NCBI GenBank assembly: GCA_017520825.1
Contig: JAFXEX010000002.1
Coordinates: forward strand, 144,969-208,968
Length of the DNA stretch: 64,000 nucleotides
Direction: 5' to 3'
Origin: Clostridia bacterium
Lineage (GTDB): Bacteria > Bacillota > Clostridia > Oscillospirales > SIG627
Shown: one piece after another, positions 50,536-59,864 of the stretch
Position numbering within the stretch: position 1 is the stretch's first letter
Layout of the letters: every line of letters begins with the position of its first letter
Position numbers and translations under genes: made by a program
The notes under the pieces: model-generated
Databases searched by the model: none
Told to the model about the DNA's origin: nothing
The model's input: only the letters and a program-made list of their open reading frames with translations

Positions 50536-51131
50536 TTTAACAGCCCTCTTCTTTCGGCAAAGGCTTTTATCGCCTTTGCAAGTTCTTCTACAGTTCCATC
50601 GTTGACGATAACCTCGTCTGAAAGTCGGTAAAGCTCGTCTTCATCAATCTGTGACGCAAGTCTCTTTTCGGCAAGCTCACGGTCTATTCCGTCACGAGCC
50701 ATTATACGCTCCAGCCTTTTCTCTCGGTCTGAAACGATTGCAAGGGTAACGTGGCAGTCCTTATCAAGTCCACTTTCAAAAAGCAACGGCGCATCTACTA
50801 CGAAAAGCCCTTCGCCTTCGGCTTCTGCCTTCCTTATGCGCTCCCTCACCTCTGCCTTTATGTAACGGTGAGTTATTTCTGTAAGCCTTTCAAGCTTTTC
50901 TCTGTCAAAAAACACTATTTTCCCAAGCGCCTTGCGATCTATCTCTCCATCGTCACGAAGTATTTCGTTGCCAAAGCTTTCCACAACCTCGGCAGTACAG
51001 TCTGTTCCACGGCTCATTACAAGGCGTGAAACCACGTCGCAGTCGCATACCACAGCGCCCAATGACACAAGAGTCTCAAGGGCAGTGGTTTTTCCTGCGC
51101 CACTCTGTCCGCAAAGTCCCAAAACCGTCAT
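50532..51131 (-). CDS. coaE: dephospho-CoA kinase
   Basis: A 199-residue P-loop kinase for the last step of CoA synthesis. Walker A GQSGAGKT is at residues 8-15, CDCDVVSRLVM near residue 28 corresponds to the usual DAD segment, and VVDAPLLFESGLDKDC near residue 110 is typical of CoaE. The start at MTVLGLCG lies 2 bp after the sua5 stop; the longer frame would overlap it. Confidence 0.95.
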   Translation of the reverse strand: MTVLGLCGQSGAGKTTALETLVSLGAVVCDCDVVSRLVMSRGTDCTAEVVESFGNEILRDDGEIDRKALGKIVFFDREKLERLTEITHRYIKAEVRERIRKAEAEGEGLFVVDAPLLFESGLDKDCHVTLAIVSDREKRLERIMARDGIDRELAEKRLASQIDEDELYRLSDEVIVNDGTVEELAKAIKAFAERRGLLN

Positions 51132-51133
51132 AG

Positions 51134-52177
51134 TTATAACTCCTTTACAGTGTATGCACAAGCCTTTATAAGTCTGTTCACAAGAGCTAAACCGATATCG
51201 TCCGTATCGGGCAGACGGGTATACACCGTCTTGATATTGGGCATCGAGTCAAAGGCACGGAGACAGTCGAACAGTCTGTGCGCCATTTCCCTCTTGTCCT
51301 CTCTTGAGCCGAGAATCTGCGCCCTGCCATTCTCTATAAGGTCCTCACGATAGCATATAACGCCCGTGCCTTCGTCGTCAAGAGCCTTTTTCATAAACTC
51401 TACCACCCGACTGTCCTCACCCTTAAGGGCGATTACTGTGGCAACGGGTGCGTAGTGTCGGTATTTCATACCCGGAGCAAGGGGCTTTTCCCCCTCCTCA
51501 AGCCTTTGAAGCACTGCCTTGTCAACCTTTACCTCGCCAAGCCTTTCCTCAAGCGCCTCTTTGGTTATTCCACCTGGGCGTAATAGGGTTACTCCGTCCT
51601 CTTTAAGCATAATAATGGTGGATTCAAGTCCCACCTCGCATTCGCCACCGTCGATTATCATATCCACCTTCCCCATCATATCCTCTATGACGTGGGAGGC
51701 TTTCGTGGGGCTCGGTCTGCCCGAGGTATTTGCCGACGGTGCAGCAATGGGAACGCCCGACAACTCAATGAGCCGTCTTGCAATGGGGTTTGAGGGGCAT
51801 CTCACTGCAACGGTATCCATACCTGCCGTAACTGTGTCGGGGATTATACTCTTTTTCTTTTGTATAATAGTTATAGGCCCGGGTGTAAAGTCTGCTTTTA
51901 TCTTGTCCAGCGCCTCTTTGTTTTCCACCTCACACCAACGCTCAAAGCCATCAGGGTCTGATATGTGGATTATAAGAGGGTTGTCCGAGGGTCTGCCCTT
52001 TGCGTTGTAAATGCGAGACGCAGCAGTTGAATCAAGGGCGTTTGCGCCAAGTCCGTAAACGGTTTCCGTAGGAAACGCCACAAGACCTCCACCCCTTATT
52101 ATCTCTGCTGCCTCTGACAGCTCTCTGTCAAAATCGGCAACCCGTTCGGGACAAATTTTTACAACCTTAGTTTCCAT
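51134..52177 (-). CDS. sua5: L-threonylcarbamoyladenylate synthase, Sua5 type
   Basis: A 347-residue enzyme for the first step of tRNA t6A37 synthesis. The YrdC domain has GGLVAFPTETVYGLGANA near residue 30, YNAKGRPSDNPL (the K-R pair) and IAAPSANTSGRPSPT near residue 145. About residues 235-347 form the Sua5 C-terminal domain, starting at KPLAPGMKYRHYAP. The start overlaps the prfA stop by one base (TAATG). Confidence 0.95.
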   Translation of the reverse strand: METKVVKICPERVADFDRELSEAAEIIRGGGLVAFPTETVYGLGANALDSTAASRIYNAKGRPSDNPLIIHISDPDGFERWCEVENKEALDKIKADFTPGPITIIQKKKSIIPDTVTAGMDTVAVRCPSNPIARRLIELSGVPIAAPSANTSGRPSPTKASHVIEDMMGKVDMIIDGGECEVGLESTIIMLKEDGVTLLRPGGITKEALEERLGEVKVDKAVLQRLEEGEKPLAPGMKYRHYAPVATVIALKGEDSRVVEFMKKALDDEGTGVICYREDLIENGRAQILGSREDKREMAHRLFDCLRAFDSMPNIKTVYTRLPDTDDIGLALVNRLIKACAYTVKEL

Positions 52178-53244
52178 TAAAATTCTCCGTTAGCAAGCTT
52201 TTCTGCTCGGTCTGCAGCTGCAAGAGCGTCTATTACGGGCTCTATTGCGCCGTTAAGAATGTTTTCAAGATTATAAAGTGTCAGTCCGATTCTGTGGTCG
52301 GTAACTCTGCCCTGAGGGTAGTTGTAGGTTCTGATTCTCTCGCTTCTGTCACCCGTTCCAACCTGACTCTTACGGGCTGATGCAAGGGCTGCGTTCTGCT
52401 CCTCCATTTTCTTTTCATAAAGCTTTGAACGCATTATCTTCATAGCCTTGTCTCTGTTTTTGTATTGGCTACGCTCGTCCTGACACTCTACCACGATGCC
52501 CGTGGGCTTGTGTATCATTCTGATAGCAGAGTCGGTTTTGTTTACGTGCTGTCCACCTGCGCCCGACGCTCTGTGCGCCTCTATTTCAAGGTCTGCAGGA
52601 TTCAGCTCAACGTCAACGTCCTCAACCTCGGGAAGCACTGCAACAGTAACGGTTGAAGTGTGAATTCTGCCCTGCGCCTCAGTTTCGGGCACACGCTGAA
52701 CTCGGTGTACTCCACTCTCATATTTGAAGCGTGAGTATGCGCCCTCTCCACTTATCATAAAGGAAACCTCTTTAAAGCCACCAAGCTCGGTTTCGTTGGC
52801 GTTGACAAGCTCGGTTTTAAAGCCAACCGAATCGGCGTACATATTGTACATTCTGTAAAGCACGTAGGAGAAAAGAGCCGCCTCTTCACCACCTGCGCCA
52901 CCACGGATTTCTATAATAACGTTACGGTCATCGTTTTCGTCCTTGGGAAGAAGAAGGATTTTCAATTCCTCGGTAATTTCCTCAAGCCTCTTCTTGCTCT
53001 CCACAAGCTCTTCCTCGGCAAGCTCCTTCATTTCCTTGTCGTCGCCTGCAATAAGCTCCTCTGCCTCAACCTTGGCTTGCTCCCATTTTTGATATTCACG
53101 CCATTTCTCGCACACAGGTGAAAGAGTTTTATACTCCTTCATAATCTTTTTGTATTCTTCCTGGTCGTTCATTATATCGCTCTGACCGAGTCTGTCAGAT
53201 ATTTCATCAAAGCGCTTTTCTGCCTCTTTAAGTCTTGTGAACAT
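52177..53244 (-). CDS. prfA: peptide chain release factor 1
   Basis: A 355-residue class I release factor reading UAA/UAG. Domain 3 has the GGQ loop in SGAGGQHVNKTDSAIR near residue 225, with downstream VVECQDERSQYKNRDKAM. The stop-recognition region precedes it with HRVQRVPETEAQGR-type sequence. The start at MFTRLKEAEK follows GGAAAGGAA. The usual partner prmC, which methylates the GGQ glutamine, is not next to it. Confidence 0.96.
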   Translation of the reverse strand: MFTRLKEAEKRFDEISDRLGQSDIMNDQEEYKKIMKEYKTLSPVCEKWREYQKWEQAKVEAEELIAGDDKEMKELAEEELVESKKRLEEITEELKILLLPKDENDDRNVIIEIRGGAGGEEAALFSYVLYRMYNMYADSVGFKTELVNANETELGGFKEVSFMISGEGAYSRFKYESGVHRVQRVPETEAQGRIHTSTVTVAVLPEVEDVDVELNPADLEIEAHRASGAGGQHVNKTDSAIRMIHKPTGIVVECQDERSQYKNRDKAMKIMRSKLYEKKMEEQNAALASARKSQVGTGDRSERIRTYNYPQGRVTDHRIGLTLYNLENILNGAIEPVIDALAAADRAEKLANGEF

Positions 53245-53245
53245 A

Positions 53246-53443
53246 TTATTTCCTTTCCTCACCCGTAGGGGTCAAAACACTCTTTATTCCCTTTTCAAGC
53301 TTTACTCTTGCCAGAGTAACCTCACGGGCGCAGGTGTTACACCTGATTTTTATATCGCTTCCCACTCTCAATACCGTAAAGTGATTATCCCCACAAGGGT
53401 GCTTCTTTTTCATTTCAAGGGTATCGCCAACAAGCATCAACAT
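53246..53443 (-). CDS. DUF951 (YyzM-like) small protein
   Basis: 65 residues. It matches DUF951: LVGDTLEMKKKHPCGDNHFTV, then IRCNTCAREVTLARVKLEKGIK. The cysteines (HPCG and CNTC) look like a zinc site. Function is unknown. It is the first gene of the nine-gene operon, 1 bp before prfA, with an AGGTGAT site. Confidence 0.88.
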   Translation of the reverse strand: MLMLVGDTLEMKKKHPCGDNHFTVLRVGSDIKIRCNTCAREVTLARVKLEKGIKSVLTPTGEERK

Positions 53444-53477
53444 ATTATCACCTGAAATCTTATTTGATTATCAAATT

Positions 53478-53506
53478 ATTTTACCATACATTTTATAAAA
53501 TTGCAA
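53478..53506 (-). promoter_or_regulatory. promoter of the DUF951-prfA-...-tmk operon
   Basis: Minus strand TTGCAA (53506-53501), 17 bp, TAAAAT (53483-53478). Confidence 0.75.
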
Positions 53507-53532
53507 CCGTTAGGAGTTTAATTTGCAAAACA

Positions 53533-53562
53533 AAAGGGAGAAAGCGTTTGCTCTCTCCCTTT
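53533..53562. terminator. hairpin upstream of the DUF951 promoter
   Basis: AAAGGGAGA (53533-53541) pairs with TCTCCCTTT (53554-53562). It probably ends minus-strand transcription coming from the CNNM gene. Confidence 0.6.
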
Positions 53563-53879
53563 ATTGTTGGAAATCGTTATTGTAACAATAGTTTTTATCC
53601 TTGCCTTTTCGGTCTCACCCAAAAGACACGCCTTAAAAAGGCGCACAGATTTGGAGATAAAATCGCGGAGTGCGAAGGCGTAAAGCGTACAAGGGTACGC
53701 TAGTCCGAGCAACACGCGAAGAAAATGAAATTTTCAAAATGAAAGAAAGCGTAGCTTTCTACCTTAAAAGGTCTGCGACAATGAAGAAGTGTGTTCACGA
53801 TTTGTAACAGTCGCGAACACACCACTTTAAATTATTTATATTTTCATTTTCGGTTTTAGCCCAAATATGAAGCCTTAGA
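53563..53879. other. gene-free spacer with hairpins, possible intergenic repeat
   Basis: No convincing gene. GTGTGTTC (53789-53796) pairs with GAACACAC (53815-53822) just after the CNNM stop. Other short stems are GCGCC/GGCGT-like pairs near 53630-53645 and GTACGC arms near 53680-53700. The dense hairpins suggest a structured repeat unit, but no second copy lies in this window. Confidence 0.35.
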
Positions 53880-55199
53880 TTATTCCTCGGGCTCTTCTTT
53901 GGGAAACACCTCAACCTCTGCATCTACCAGACGGTTTGCATCGGTGTTTGTAATGGTAATTTTAAGATTCTTGTATTCAAAGGTTGCCTCTTCGGGAATT
54001 TCACCCAGATTGTGAGCTACAAATCCACTGAAGGTGGTAACGTCGGAATCCTCAATTTCCTCTTCAAGCTCAAAGAACTCCATAAATTTATCAATGGCAA
54101 CGCTACCAAGAACCTTATATTTTGTATCTGAAAGAGTAACTATGTCCTCTACTACCTCGTCGTGCTCGTCGTAGATTTCTCCAACGATAGACTCAAGAAC
54201 GTCTTCAAGAGTAACGATACCTGCCGTTCCACCGTACTCGTCGTTGACTACTACCATGTGGCAGTTAGTCTCCTGAAAGTACCTGAGAAGTTTGGATATC
54301 TTCATTGAGGTAAATATGGACTTAACAGGCTTTACCAGCTGGGATACAGGTGATGAGGTATCACTGTAAAAATCCTTTTGATAAAGTATACCGATAATAT
54401 TGTCGATAGTCTCATCGTAAACGGGGAGACGTGAAAACTCAGACTGTGAAAACACCGCTGCTATCTTCTGTCTGTCCCATCCCTTTTCAACGGCAACCAC
54501 GTCAACACGGGGAGTCAGAATATCGTTTACTGCAAGGTCGCTGAATCTGATAACGTTCTTTATCAGCTCGCTCTCCTGCTCGTCAATTTCTCCACCTATT
54601 GCAGCTTCCTCTACTACTGTGATTATTTCCTCTTCGGTAACGCTCTGGTCGTCCTCGTCTTTGACTATATTGACGATAAGCTTCTGCCAGAGGTTAAACA
54701 GATATGTAAGAGGGGTAAGAATCGCACATATAAAGTTCAAAGGCTTTACGAAATTCTTTGACACCTTGTATGAGGATTTTTTAGCAAGTGTTTTTGGGGT
54801 TATCTCACCGAAGAGAAGTACCAAAAGGGTCATCACCACGGTTGAGATTGTGACGGCTATGTCTCCGTTTGTAATAATACTTGTAAACAGAACCGTCGCC
54901 ATTGACGTTGCGAGAATGTTTACTATGTTGTTACCAACAAGAATTGTAGAAAGCAACTTGTCATATTTTTCATTGAGCTTCATAACAAGCTTTGCTTTCT
55001 TGTTTCCTTCCTCTGCCTCCGTTTTCATCTTTGATTTGCTGAAAGTTAAAAACGCAGTTTCGGATGCGCTGAAAAACGCCGAAAGCGATACGAGAATAAT
55101 AAGTGCAACTATCTGTATTGCAATACTTCCCGTATCAACGTTTTCAAAATTAAAAAAGCTTTCTGCGTTACATAAGGGTATACTACCCGTACTGTCCAT
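53880..55199 (-). CDS. CNNM/HlyC-CorC type membrane protein with CBS domains
   Basis: 439 residues. The N-terminal DUF21 membrane domain (about 20-165) has FFSASETAFLTFSKSKM and VGNNIVNILATSMATVL. Two CBS domains (about 215-330) include LTPRVDVVAVEKGWDRQ and MVVVNDEYGGTAGIVTLEDVLE. A CorC/HlyC domain with YKVLGSVAIDKF ends the protein. Relatives move Mg2+ or other divalent ions and are often mislabelled haemolysins. RBS AGGAG. Single-gene unit with its own promoter. Confidence 0.92.
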   Translation of the reverse strand: MDSTGSIPLCNAESFFNFENVDTGSIAIQIVALIILVSLSAFFSASETAFLTFSKSKMKTEAEEGNKKAKLVMKLNEKYDKLLSTILVGNNIVNILATSMATVLFTSIITNGDIAVTISTVVMTLLVLLFGEITPKTLAKKSSYKVSKNFVKPLNFICAILTPLTYLFNLWQKLIVNIVKDEDDQSVTEEEIITVVEEAAIGGEIDEQESELIKNVIRFSDLAVNDILTPRVDVVAVEKGWDRQKIAAVFSQSEFSRLPVYDETIDNIIGILYQKDFYSDTSSPVSQLVKPVKSIFTSMKISKLLRYFQETNCHMVVVNDEYGGTAGIVTLEDVLESIVGEIYDEHDEVVEDIVTLSDTKYKVLGSVAIDKFMEFFELEEEIEDSDVTTFSGFVAHNLGEIPEEATFEYKNLKITITNTDANRLVDAEVEVFPKEEPEE

Positions 55200-55251
55200 G
55201 CTGGACCTTCACTCCTTTTTTGTTTTAAATTTGTATATACATACATGGTGT

Positions 55252-55280
55252 ATTATAACATAAGTTTTTGTTTTTGTCAA
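55252..55280 (-). promoter_or_regulatory. promoter of the CNNM gene
   Basis: Minus strand TTGACA (55280-55275), 17 bp, TATAAT (55257-55252). Confidence 0.92.
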
Positions 55281-55296
55281 ATTTTTGATTTTTCAA

Positions 55297-55665
55297 TTAA
55301 TAAGCGTAGCCCTGAACGATGTAGTACGCCATATTAGTCTGTCTCACGTCAAGTCTGCCGAAAACAGCTACCACGGGCACGTCACTTTGAAGCACAAGCG
55401 AATACTGGCCGAAGGGGATTTTATATTGCTGGTCGCAGAAGGGCTTGTCAAGTCTGAAGCAGTTTACACGCTCTGCCCCAAGAGTGTAGGTAAGCCCCTT
55501 GATAGGGTCTCTGTCGGGGAAATAAATATCAAAGGAAAGATGCGCAGGAGTCTCGTTAAGATTTGTTACCGTAATTGCCTCGTGTCCCTGAAATTCGGGA
55601 TTGTCCCCGAGAGGTGGAAGGTCTCCGTCAGCGAAAACCCAATTAAGCTGTCCTTTTTGTGCCAT
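55297..55665 (-). CDS. ASRT-family (sensory rhodopsin transducer-like) protein
   Basis: A 122-residue all-beta protein. It matches the Anabaena sensory rhodopsin transducer family: WVFADGDLPPLGDNPEFQGHE, then NETPAHLSFDIYFPDRDPIKG and SDVPVVAVFGRLDVRQTNMA. ASRT proteins form tetramers, resemble carbohydrate-binding sandwiches and are common in non-phototrophs. No rhodopsin gene is visible. A sugar- or ligand-binding role is therefore more likely than light signalling. Single gene, own promoter, AAAGGAG site. Confidence 0.85.
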   Translation of the reverse strand: MAQKGQLNWVFADGDLPPLGDNPEFQGHEAITVTNLNETPAHLSFDIYFPDRDPIKGLTYTLGAERVNCFRLDKPFCDQQYKIPFGQYSLVLQSDVPVVAVFGRLDVRQTNMAYYIVQGYAY

Positions 55666-55697
55666 TGTAAATTCTCCTTTTAGTTGTATTTTAAATA

Positions 55698-55726
55698 ATT
55701 TTACTATACAAACGTGATTTAATCAA
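55698..55726 (-). promoter_or_regulatory. promoter of the ASRT-family gene
   Basis: Minus strand TTGATT (55726-55721), 17 bp, TAAAAT (55703-55698). Confidence 0.75.
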
Positions 55727-55746
55727 GAGTTATTTCAAAATAGGGA

Positions 55747-55775
55747 TTGAAAAAACCGTGAATATATATTATAAT
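55747..55775 (+). promoter_or_regulatory. fhs promoter
   Basis: TTGAAA (55747-55752), 17 bp, TATAAT (55770-55775). Confidence 0.88.
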
Positions 55776-55811
55776 TTAACTGATATATTAATTGGAAGGA
55801 CGGTAAAAATT

Positions 55812-57485
55812 ATGCTCACAGATATTGAAATAGCACAGTCTGCCGAAATGCAGCCCATAACGAAAATTGCTGACGCAGCAGGCGTGCCCGATGAAAAATT
55901 AGAGCCCTACGGCAAGTACAAGGCAAAGGTTGACCTTTCCCTTTTGAACGAGCTTGAAGCAAAGTCCGACGGAAAGCTCATTCTTGTTACTGCAATTACT
56001 CCCACCCCTGCAGGCGAGGGTAAAACCACCACAACCATAGGTCTTGCCGACGGCCTTACAAGAATAGGCAAAAAGGCAGTTATCGCTCTGCGTGAGCCCT
56101 CTCTCGGTCCCGTGTTCGGTGTCAAGGGTGGAGCAGCAGGTGGTGGATACGCCCAGGTAGTACCTATGGAGGATATAAACCTTCACTTCACAGGCGACTT
56201 CCACGCAATAGGCGCTGCAAACAACCTTCTTGCAGCAATGCTTGACAACCACGTATATCAGGGTAACTCTCTTAACATTGACGTGAGAAGAATTACCTGG
56301 AAGCGTTGTGTGGATATGAACGACCGTCAGCTTCGTTTCGTTACCGACGGCTTGGGTGGACGTGTCAACGGTGTTCCCCGTGAGGACGGCTACGACATCA
56401 CGGTAGCCTCTGAAATTATGGCAGTGCTTTGTCTTGCATCCTCAATAACCGACCTGAAGGCAAGACTTGGCAGAATAATCGTGGGCTACACCTACGATGA
56501 AAAGCCCGTTACTGCAGCAGACCTTAAAGCCGACGGCGCTATGGCAGCGCTTCTTAAGGATGCACTCAAGCCTAATCTGGTTCAGACCCTTGAAGGAACT
56601 CCCACCTTTGTACACGGTGGTCCCTTTGCGAATATTGCACACGGCTGTAACTCGGTAATTGCTACGAAAATGGCTATGAAGCTTGGTGACTACGCCGTTA
56701 CCGAAGCAGGCTTCGGAGCTGACCTTGGCGCAGAAAAGTTCCTTGACATCAAGTGCCGTATGGCAGGTCTTACCCCCTCGGCAGTTGTAGTTGTTGCCAC
56801 CATCCGTGCTCTCAAGATGCACGGTGGTCTTGCAAAGACCGAGCTTGGTGCAGAAAACCTCGTGGCTCTTGAAAAGGGTATTCCCAATCTTCTCCGACAC
56901 GTTTCAAACATCAAGGACGTATACGGACTTCCCTCTGTGGTAGCAATCAACCGTTTCCCCACAGATACCGATAAAGAGGTTGAGCTTATAATCGAAAAAT
57001 GCCGTGAGCTTGGCGTAAACGTGGTGCTTTCAACGGTATGGGCAGACGGAGGCAAGGGTGGCGAAGAGCTTGCCCGTGAGGTTGTAAGACTTTGCGAGGA
57101 GGAAAAGGGCAATTTCACCTACTCCTACGATTCGTCACTTTCCATTGAGGATAAAATCCGAGCTATCGTTCAGAAGATTTATCGTGGCAAGGACATTACC
57201 ATTCTTCCCGCAGCAAAGAAGCAGATTGACAAGCTTCGTGAGCTTGGCTTTGACGGATGTCCCGTGTGTATGGCGAAAACGCAGTACAGCTTCTCGGACG
57301 ATCCTGCAAAGCTTGGCGCACCCGAGGATTTCGTGGTAACCATCAAGAACGTTAAGGTTTCAGCAGGCGCAGGCTTTATAGTAGCGCTGACAGGCGACAT
57401 TATGACAATGCCCGGTCTCCCCAAGGTACCTGCAGCCGAAAAGATAGACGTTGACGAAAACGGCGTTATCCACGGATTATTCTAA
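55812..57485 (+). CDS. fhs: formate-tetrahydrofolate ligase
   Basis: A 557-residue ATP-dependent enzyme that makes 10-formyl-THF from formate, feeding purine synthesis or acetogenic and formate metabolism. The P-loop is [16 protein letters not shown] near residue 60. [20 protein letters not shown] near residue 90 and [17 protein letters not shown] near residue 265 are family signatures. The start [13 protein letters not shown] follows GGAAGGA; the longer frame would begin inside the promoter. Monocistronic. Confidence 0.96.
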   Translation: MLTDIEIAQSAEMQPITKIADAAGVPDEKLEPYGKYKAKVDLSLLNELEAKSDGKLILVTAITPTPAGEGKTTTTIGLADGLTRIGKKAVIALREPSLGPVFGVKGGAAGGGYAQVVPMEDINLHFTGDFHAIGAANNLLAAMLDNHVYQGNSLNIDVRRITWKRCVDMNDRQLRFVTDGLGGRVNGVPREDGYDITVASEIMAVLCLASSITDLKARLGRIIVGYTYDEKPVTAADLKADGAMAALLKDALKPNLVQTLEGTPTFVHGGPFANIAHGCNSVIATKMAMKLGDYAVTEAGFGADLGAEKFLDIKCRMAGLTPSAVVVVATIRALKMHGGLAKTELGAENLVALEKGIPNLLRHVSNIKDVYGLPSVVAINRFPTDTDKEVELIIEKCRELGVNVVLSTVWADGGKGGEELAREVVRLCEEEKGNFTYSYDSSLSIEDKIRAIVQKIYRGKDITILPAAKKQIDKLRELGFDGCPVCMAKTQYSFSDDPAKLGAPEDFVVTIKNVKVSAGAGFIVALTGDIMTMPGLPKVPAAEKIDVDENGVIHGLF

Positions 57486-57492
57486 TTAAAAT

Positions 57493-57526
57493 AACACCTG
57501 CTCCATTTAAAGAGCAGGTGTTTTCC
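57493..57526 (+). terminator. fhs terminator
   Basis: AACACCTGCTC (57493-57503) pairs with GAGCAGGTGTT (57512-57522), then TTCC. Confidence 0.85.
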
Positions 57527-57529
57527 TTA

Positions 57530-57622
57530 ACGTCCGACTTGTCGGACGTTTCATATTTGTGAAACAAATATTTCATCACGAAGTGATTTCATTGAAAGTT
57601 CATCAACAAGATGAACTTTTTT
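57530..57622. repeat. array of short palindromes with TTTCAT spacers
   Basis: CGTCCGAC/GTCGGACG, ATTTGT/ACAAAT and CAC/GTG hairpins in a row, each followed by (A)TTTCAT, then AAGTTCATC/GATGAACTT with a T-run (57595-57622) that can terminate + transcription. The build resembles the larger array at 62453-62749. Confidence 0.65.
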
Positions 57623-57623
57623 A

Positions 57624-59837
57624 TTATCTTGCCCAGTGGGACGGCTTGTCACCCATAACGAAGTGAAGCTCTCCACCCTCCAGAATCTGTCTGTGCAACA
57701 GCTTACACTTGTTATACTCCTTGCCCTGCCAGGTTGCACTTTGTACGTATATATTATTTCCACCAACATTTTCACCCGTTACGGTAAACTTTTTGCCGTT
57801 GCCGAGATTAAAGGTTATCTTCTCAACTCTCGTTCCGTGGAGATAATAGTTTTCAGTGGTAGCGTAAGGGAAAAATCCACACATAAGGAAAACGTAGTAG
57901 GACGACATTCCTCCGTTATCCTCGTCTCCCGGGTAATCGTTCTCCAACGAAAAGCGTTCTATAACCTTGTCAATTACCTTTGCAGCAAGGTCGGGACGCT
58001 TTATTTCGTCGGTGCAGAAGAGCCAGGGAATATGGAAGGAGGGCTCGTTGGTGAAGTTGAGATATCCCTCTTTACCGTGGTCGTCGTTGTAATAGTCCCT
58101 GCTATGCTCGCAAGCCCACAGAAGACGCTTGGTAAAGGTTTCTACGCCACCCATAGTTTCAACAAGTCTTGAAACGTCGTTATAGTTTATATACGATGCG
58201 TCCCAGCCGGTCGCTTCATAAAAATAAGAATTATATCCACCGTGAGCGTCATAGCCCTCGTCGAAGCTTCCGTCCTCATTACGCTTCTGAGGGAAGCCGT
58301 AAAAGCCCTCGCTTTCAACCTTATGGTTCCATACGTTGCGCCAGTTGGCAGAACGCTTTTCGTACTTTTCGTACTCCTCCTTCGTTCCAAGCTCCTTGGC
58401 TACGGTTGCGATAGCCTTATCGTTTAAAGCAAGACCCAGGGTTGCCGATGCAGGCTTGAATCTCCAGGAATAAGGAACACCCGACACCGTTTGCGTGTCT
58501 GTGGAAACGAATCCGTTTTCGATATACTGCTTTGAACGCATATTTTCAGCGCTGTCAAGAAGAATCTTATAGATATCCTCCCAATCGTACCTTTCAAGCA
58601 CGATACCCTTCATATAAGCGTCTGCAAGCACGTTGTCCATATCGTTTCCACCCTGACCGGGATTTGCTTCCTCACCTGCCTGAAGGGCGTCTCCGAGAAC
58701 CATACCGTTCTTCTTTTCTTTGTTTATTCTTACTCTGTCTGCGCACGACTCGATAATTGATGCCATCTTATCAGGATAGAGCAATGAATACATGGGGAAA
58801 ACGGTTTTCCAGCTATCCCAGATTGTATGGAAATCGTCCCACTTTCCGTGGTCGGAAAGTCTGTTTCTGGGCTGAACGTTCATATGATACATTGCAGTGT
58901 AAAAGCGTCTCAAAAGGGCTTTATCGTCACTTTGAAGCTGAATTACACCGAGTGTTTTGCTCCACTTTTCCCTCGCCTCTTCTCTGATTGCCTCGTAGTC
59001 GAAGGCAGGAATTTGCTCGCTCAGGAATTCCCTTGCCCTATTGGCGCTTACAAATGAAATTGCAAGCTTGACCTTTACGGTGAGAGGCTTATCCGAAAGG
59101 GGAAATTTCATATAAATTCCAAAGCGTATAAAGTCGTCAATAGACGTCGAAAATTCCTTACCCGTGGTGTCGGCAGTCAGCTCGTCTCCCTTATATGCTC
59201 CTATCTCCGAGGGCTTTGTATCTACTGCCATGGCAAAGAACATATCCCAATCCTTGCCACTCCAGTTACCCGTACAGGTTCCTCCACCCTGGGCAAAGAT
59301 TTTTTCGGGGTCAACGGTAACGCTTCCCTTTTTCATGCAGGCTTCAATATCCTGCTTTCTGCCCACGTCGAGAAGAAGTGAGGCTTCTTTACCTGCAGGG
59401 TACTCGATTGTATAAATAACCGAGTTGTGAGCAGGAGTATATTTTATCTTTATTCCGTTTTCAAGCTCTACGGTATATTCGTAGCATCTTGACTTTTCTG
59501 CAACTGCGAAAGAGGCGCGCTCTGCATCGGTAAGCTTTATTCCGTCAACCATGGGCGCTAAAAGGAAGTTGCCGTAGCACTTCGTTCCACCCGAGCCTGA
59601 ATTATACAGATGTCCAAAGCCAACGATAGGCTGGTTTCTCAGATATCCACCGTTATCCTTTTCGAGAGTTTCGGGACTTGGGTGGATTGAGCTTGACGGC
59701 AGAGTGGGACCTGCTGAGGTGGCACTGCCAACTCCGAAAAGTGGGTCTGCATATTCAATGCAATCGCATACACCAATATCGTCAGTTAAAGATATAACCT
59801 TTTTGGAATATTCTTCCATACACTTGCGAACCTTCAT
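57624..59837 (-). CDS. GH92-family glycosidase (alpha-mannosidase type)
   Basis: A 737-residue glycoside hydrolase of family 92, Ca2+-dependent exo-alpha-mannosidases. The N-terminal beta domain has NQPIVGFGHLYNSGSGG. The (alpha/alpha)6 domain has LSDHGKWDDFHTIWDSWKTV, ALQAGEEANPGQGGNDMDN, FTNEPSFHIPWLF and PGDEDNGGMSSYYVF near residue 636, whose acidic residues match the catalytic base region. No signal peptide is seen, so it acts inside the cell on imported mannosides. It is the last gene of a four-gene operon. RBS AAAGGAG. Confidence 0.92.
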   Translation of the reverse strand: MKVRKCMEEYSKKVISLTDDIGVCDCIEYADPLFGVGSATSAGPTLPSSSIHPSPETLEKDNGGYLRNQPIVGFGHLYNSGSGGTKCYGNFLLAPMVDGIKLTDAERASFAVAEKSRCYEYTVELENGIKIKYTPAHNSVIYTIEYPAGKEASLLLDVGRKQDIEACMKKGSVTVDPEKIFAQGGGTCTGNWSGKDWDMFFAMAVDTKPSEIGAYKGDELTADTTGKEFSTSIDDFIRFGIYMKFPLSDKPLTVKVKLAISFVSANRAREFLSEQIPAFDYEAIREEAREKWSKTLGVIQLQSDDKALLRRFYTAMYHMNVQPRNRLSDHGKWDDFHTIWDSWKTVFPMYSLLYPDKMASIIESCADRVRINKEKKNGMVLGDALQAGEEANPGQGGNDMDNVLADAYMKGIVLERYDWEDIYKILLDSAENMRSKQYIENGFVSTDTQTVSGVPYSWRFKPASATLGLALNDKAIATVAKELGTKEEYEKYEKRSANWRNVWNHKVESEGFYGFPQKRNEDGSFDEGYDAHGGYNSYFYEATGWDASYINYNDVSRLVETMGGVETFTKRLLWACEHSRDYYNDDHGKEGYLNFTNEPSFHIPWLFCTDEIKRPDLAAKVIDKVIERFSLENDYPGDEDNGGMSSYYVFLMCGFFPYATTENYYLHGTRVEKITFNLGNGKKFTVTGENVGGNNIYVQSATWQGKEYNKCKLLHRQILEGGELHFVMGDKPSHWAR

Positions 59838-59864
59838 AACGTCTCCTTTCGCAACTCAAATGAT

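Noticed and set aside
53518..53715. 65-residue minus-strand frame in the spacer between DUF951 and the CNNM gene
   Set aside because: It has no ribosome binding site, overlaps a hairpin and has no recognisable domain; the region looks non-coding.
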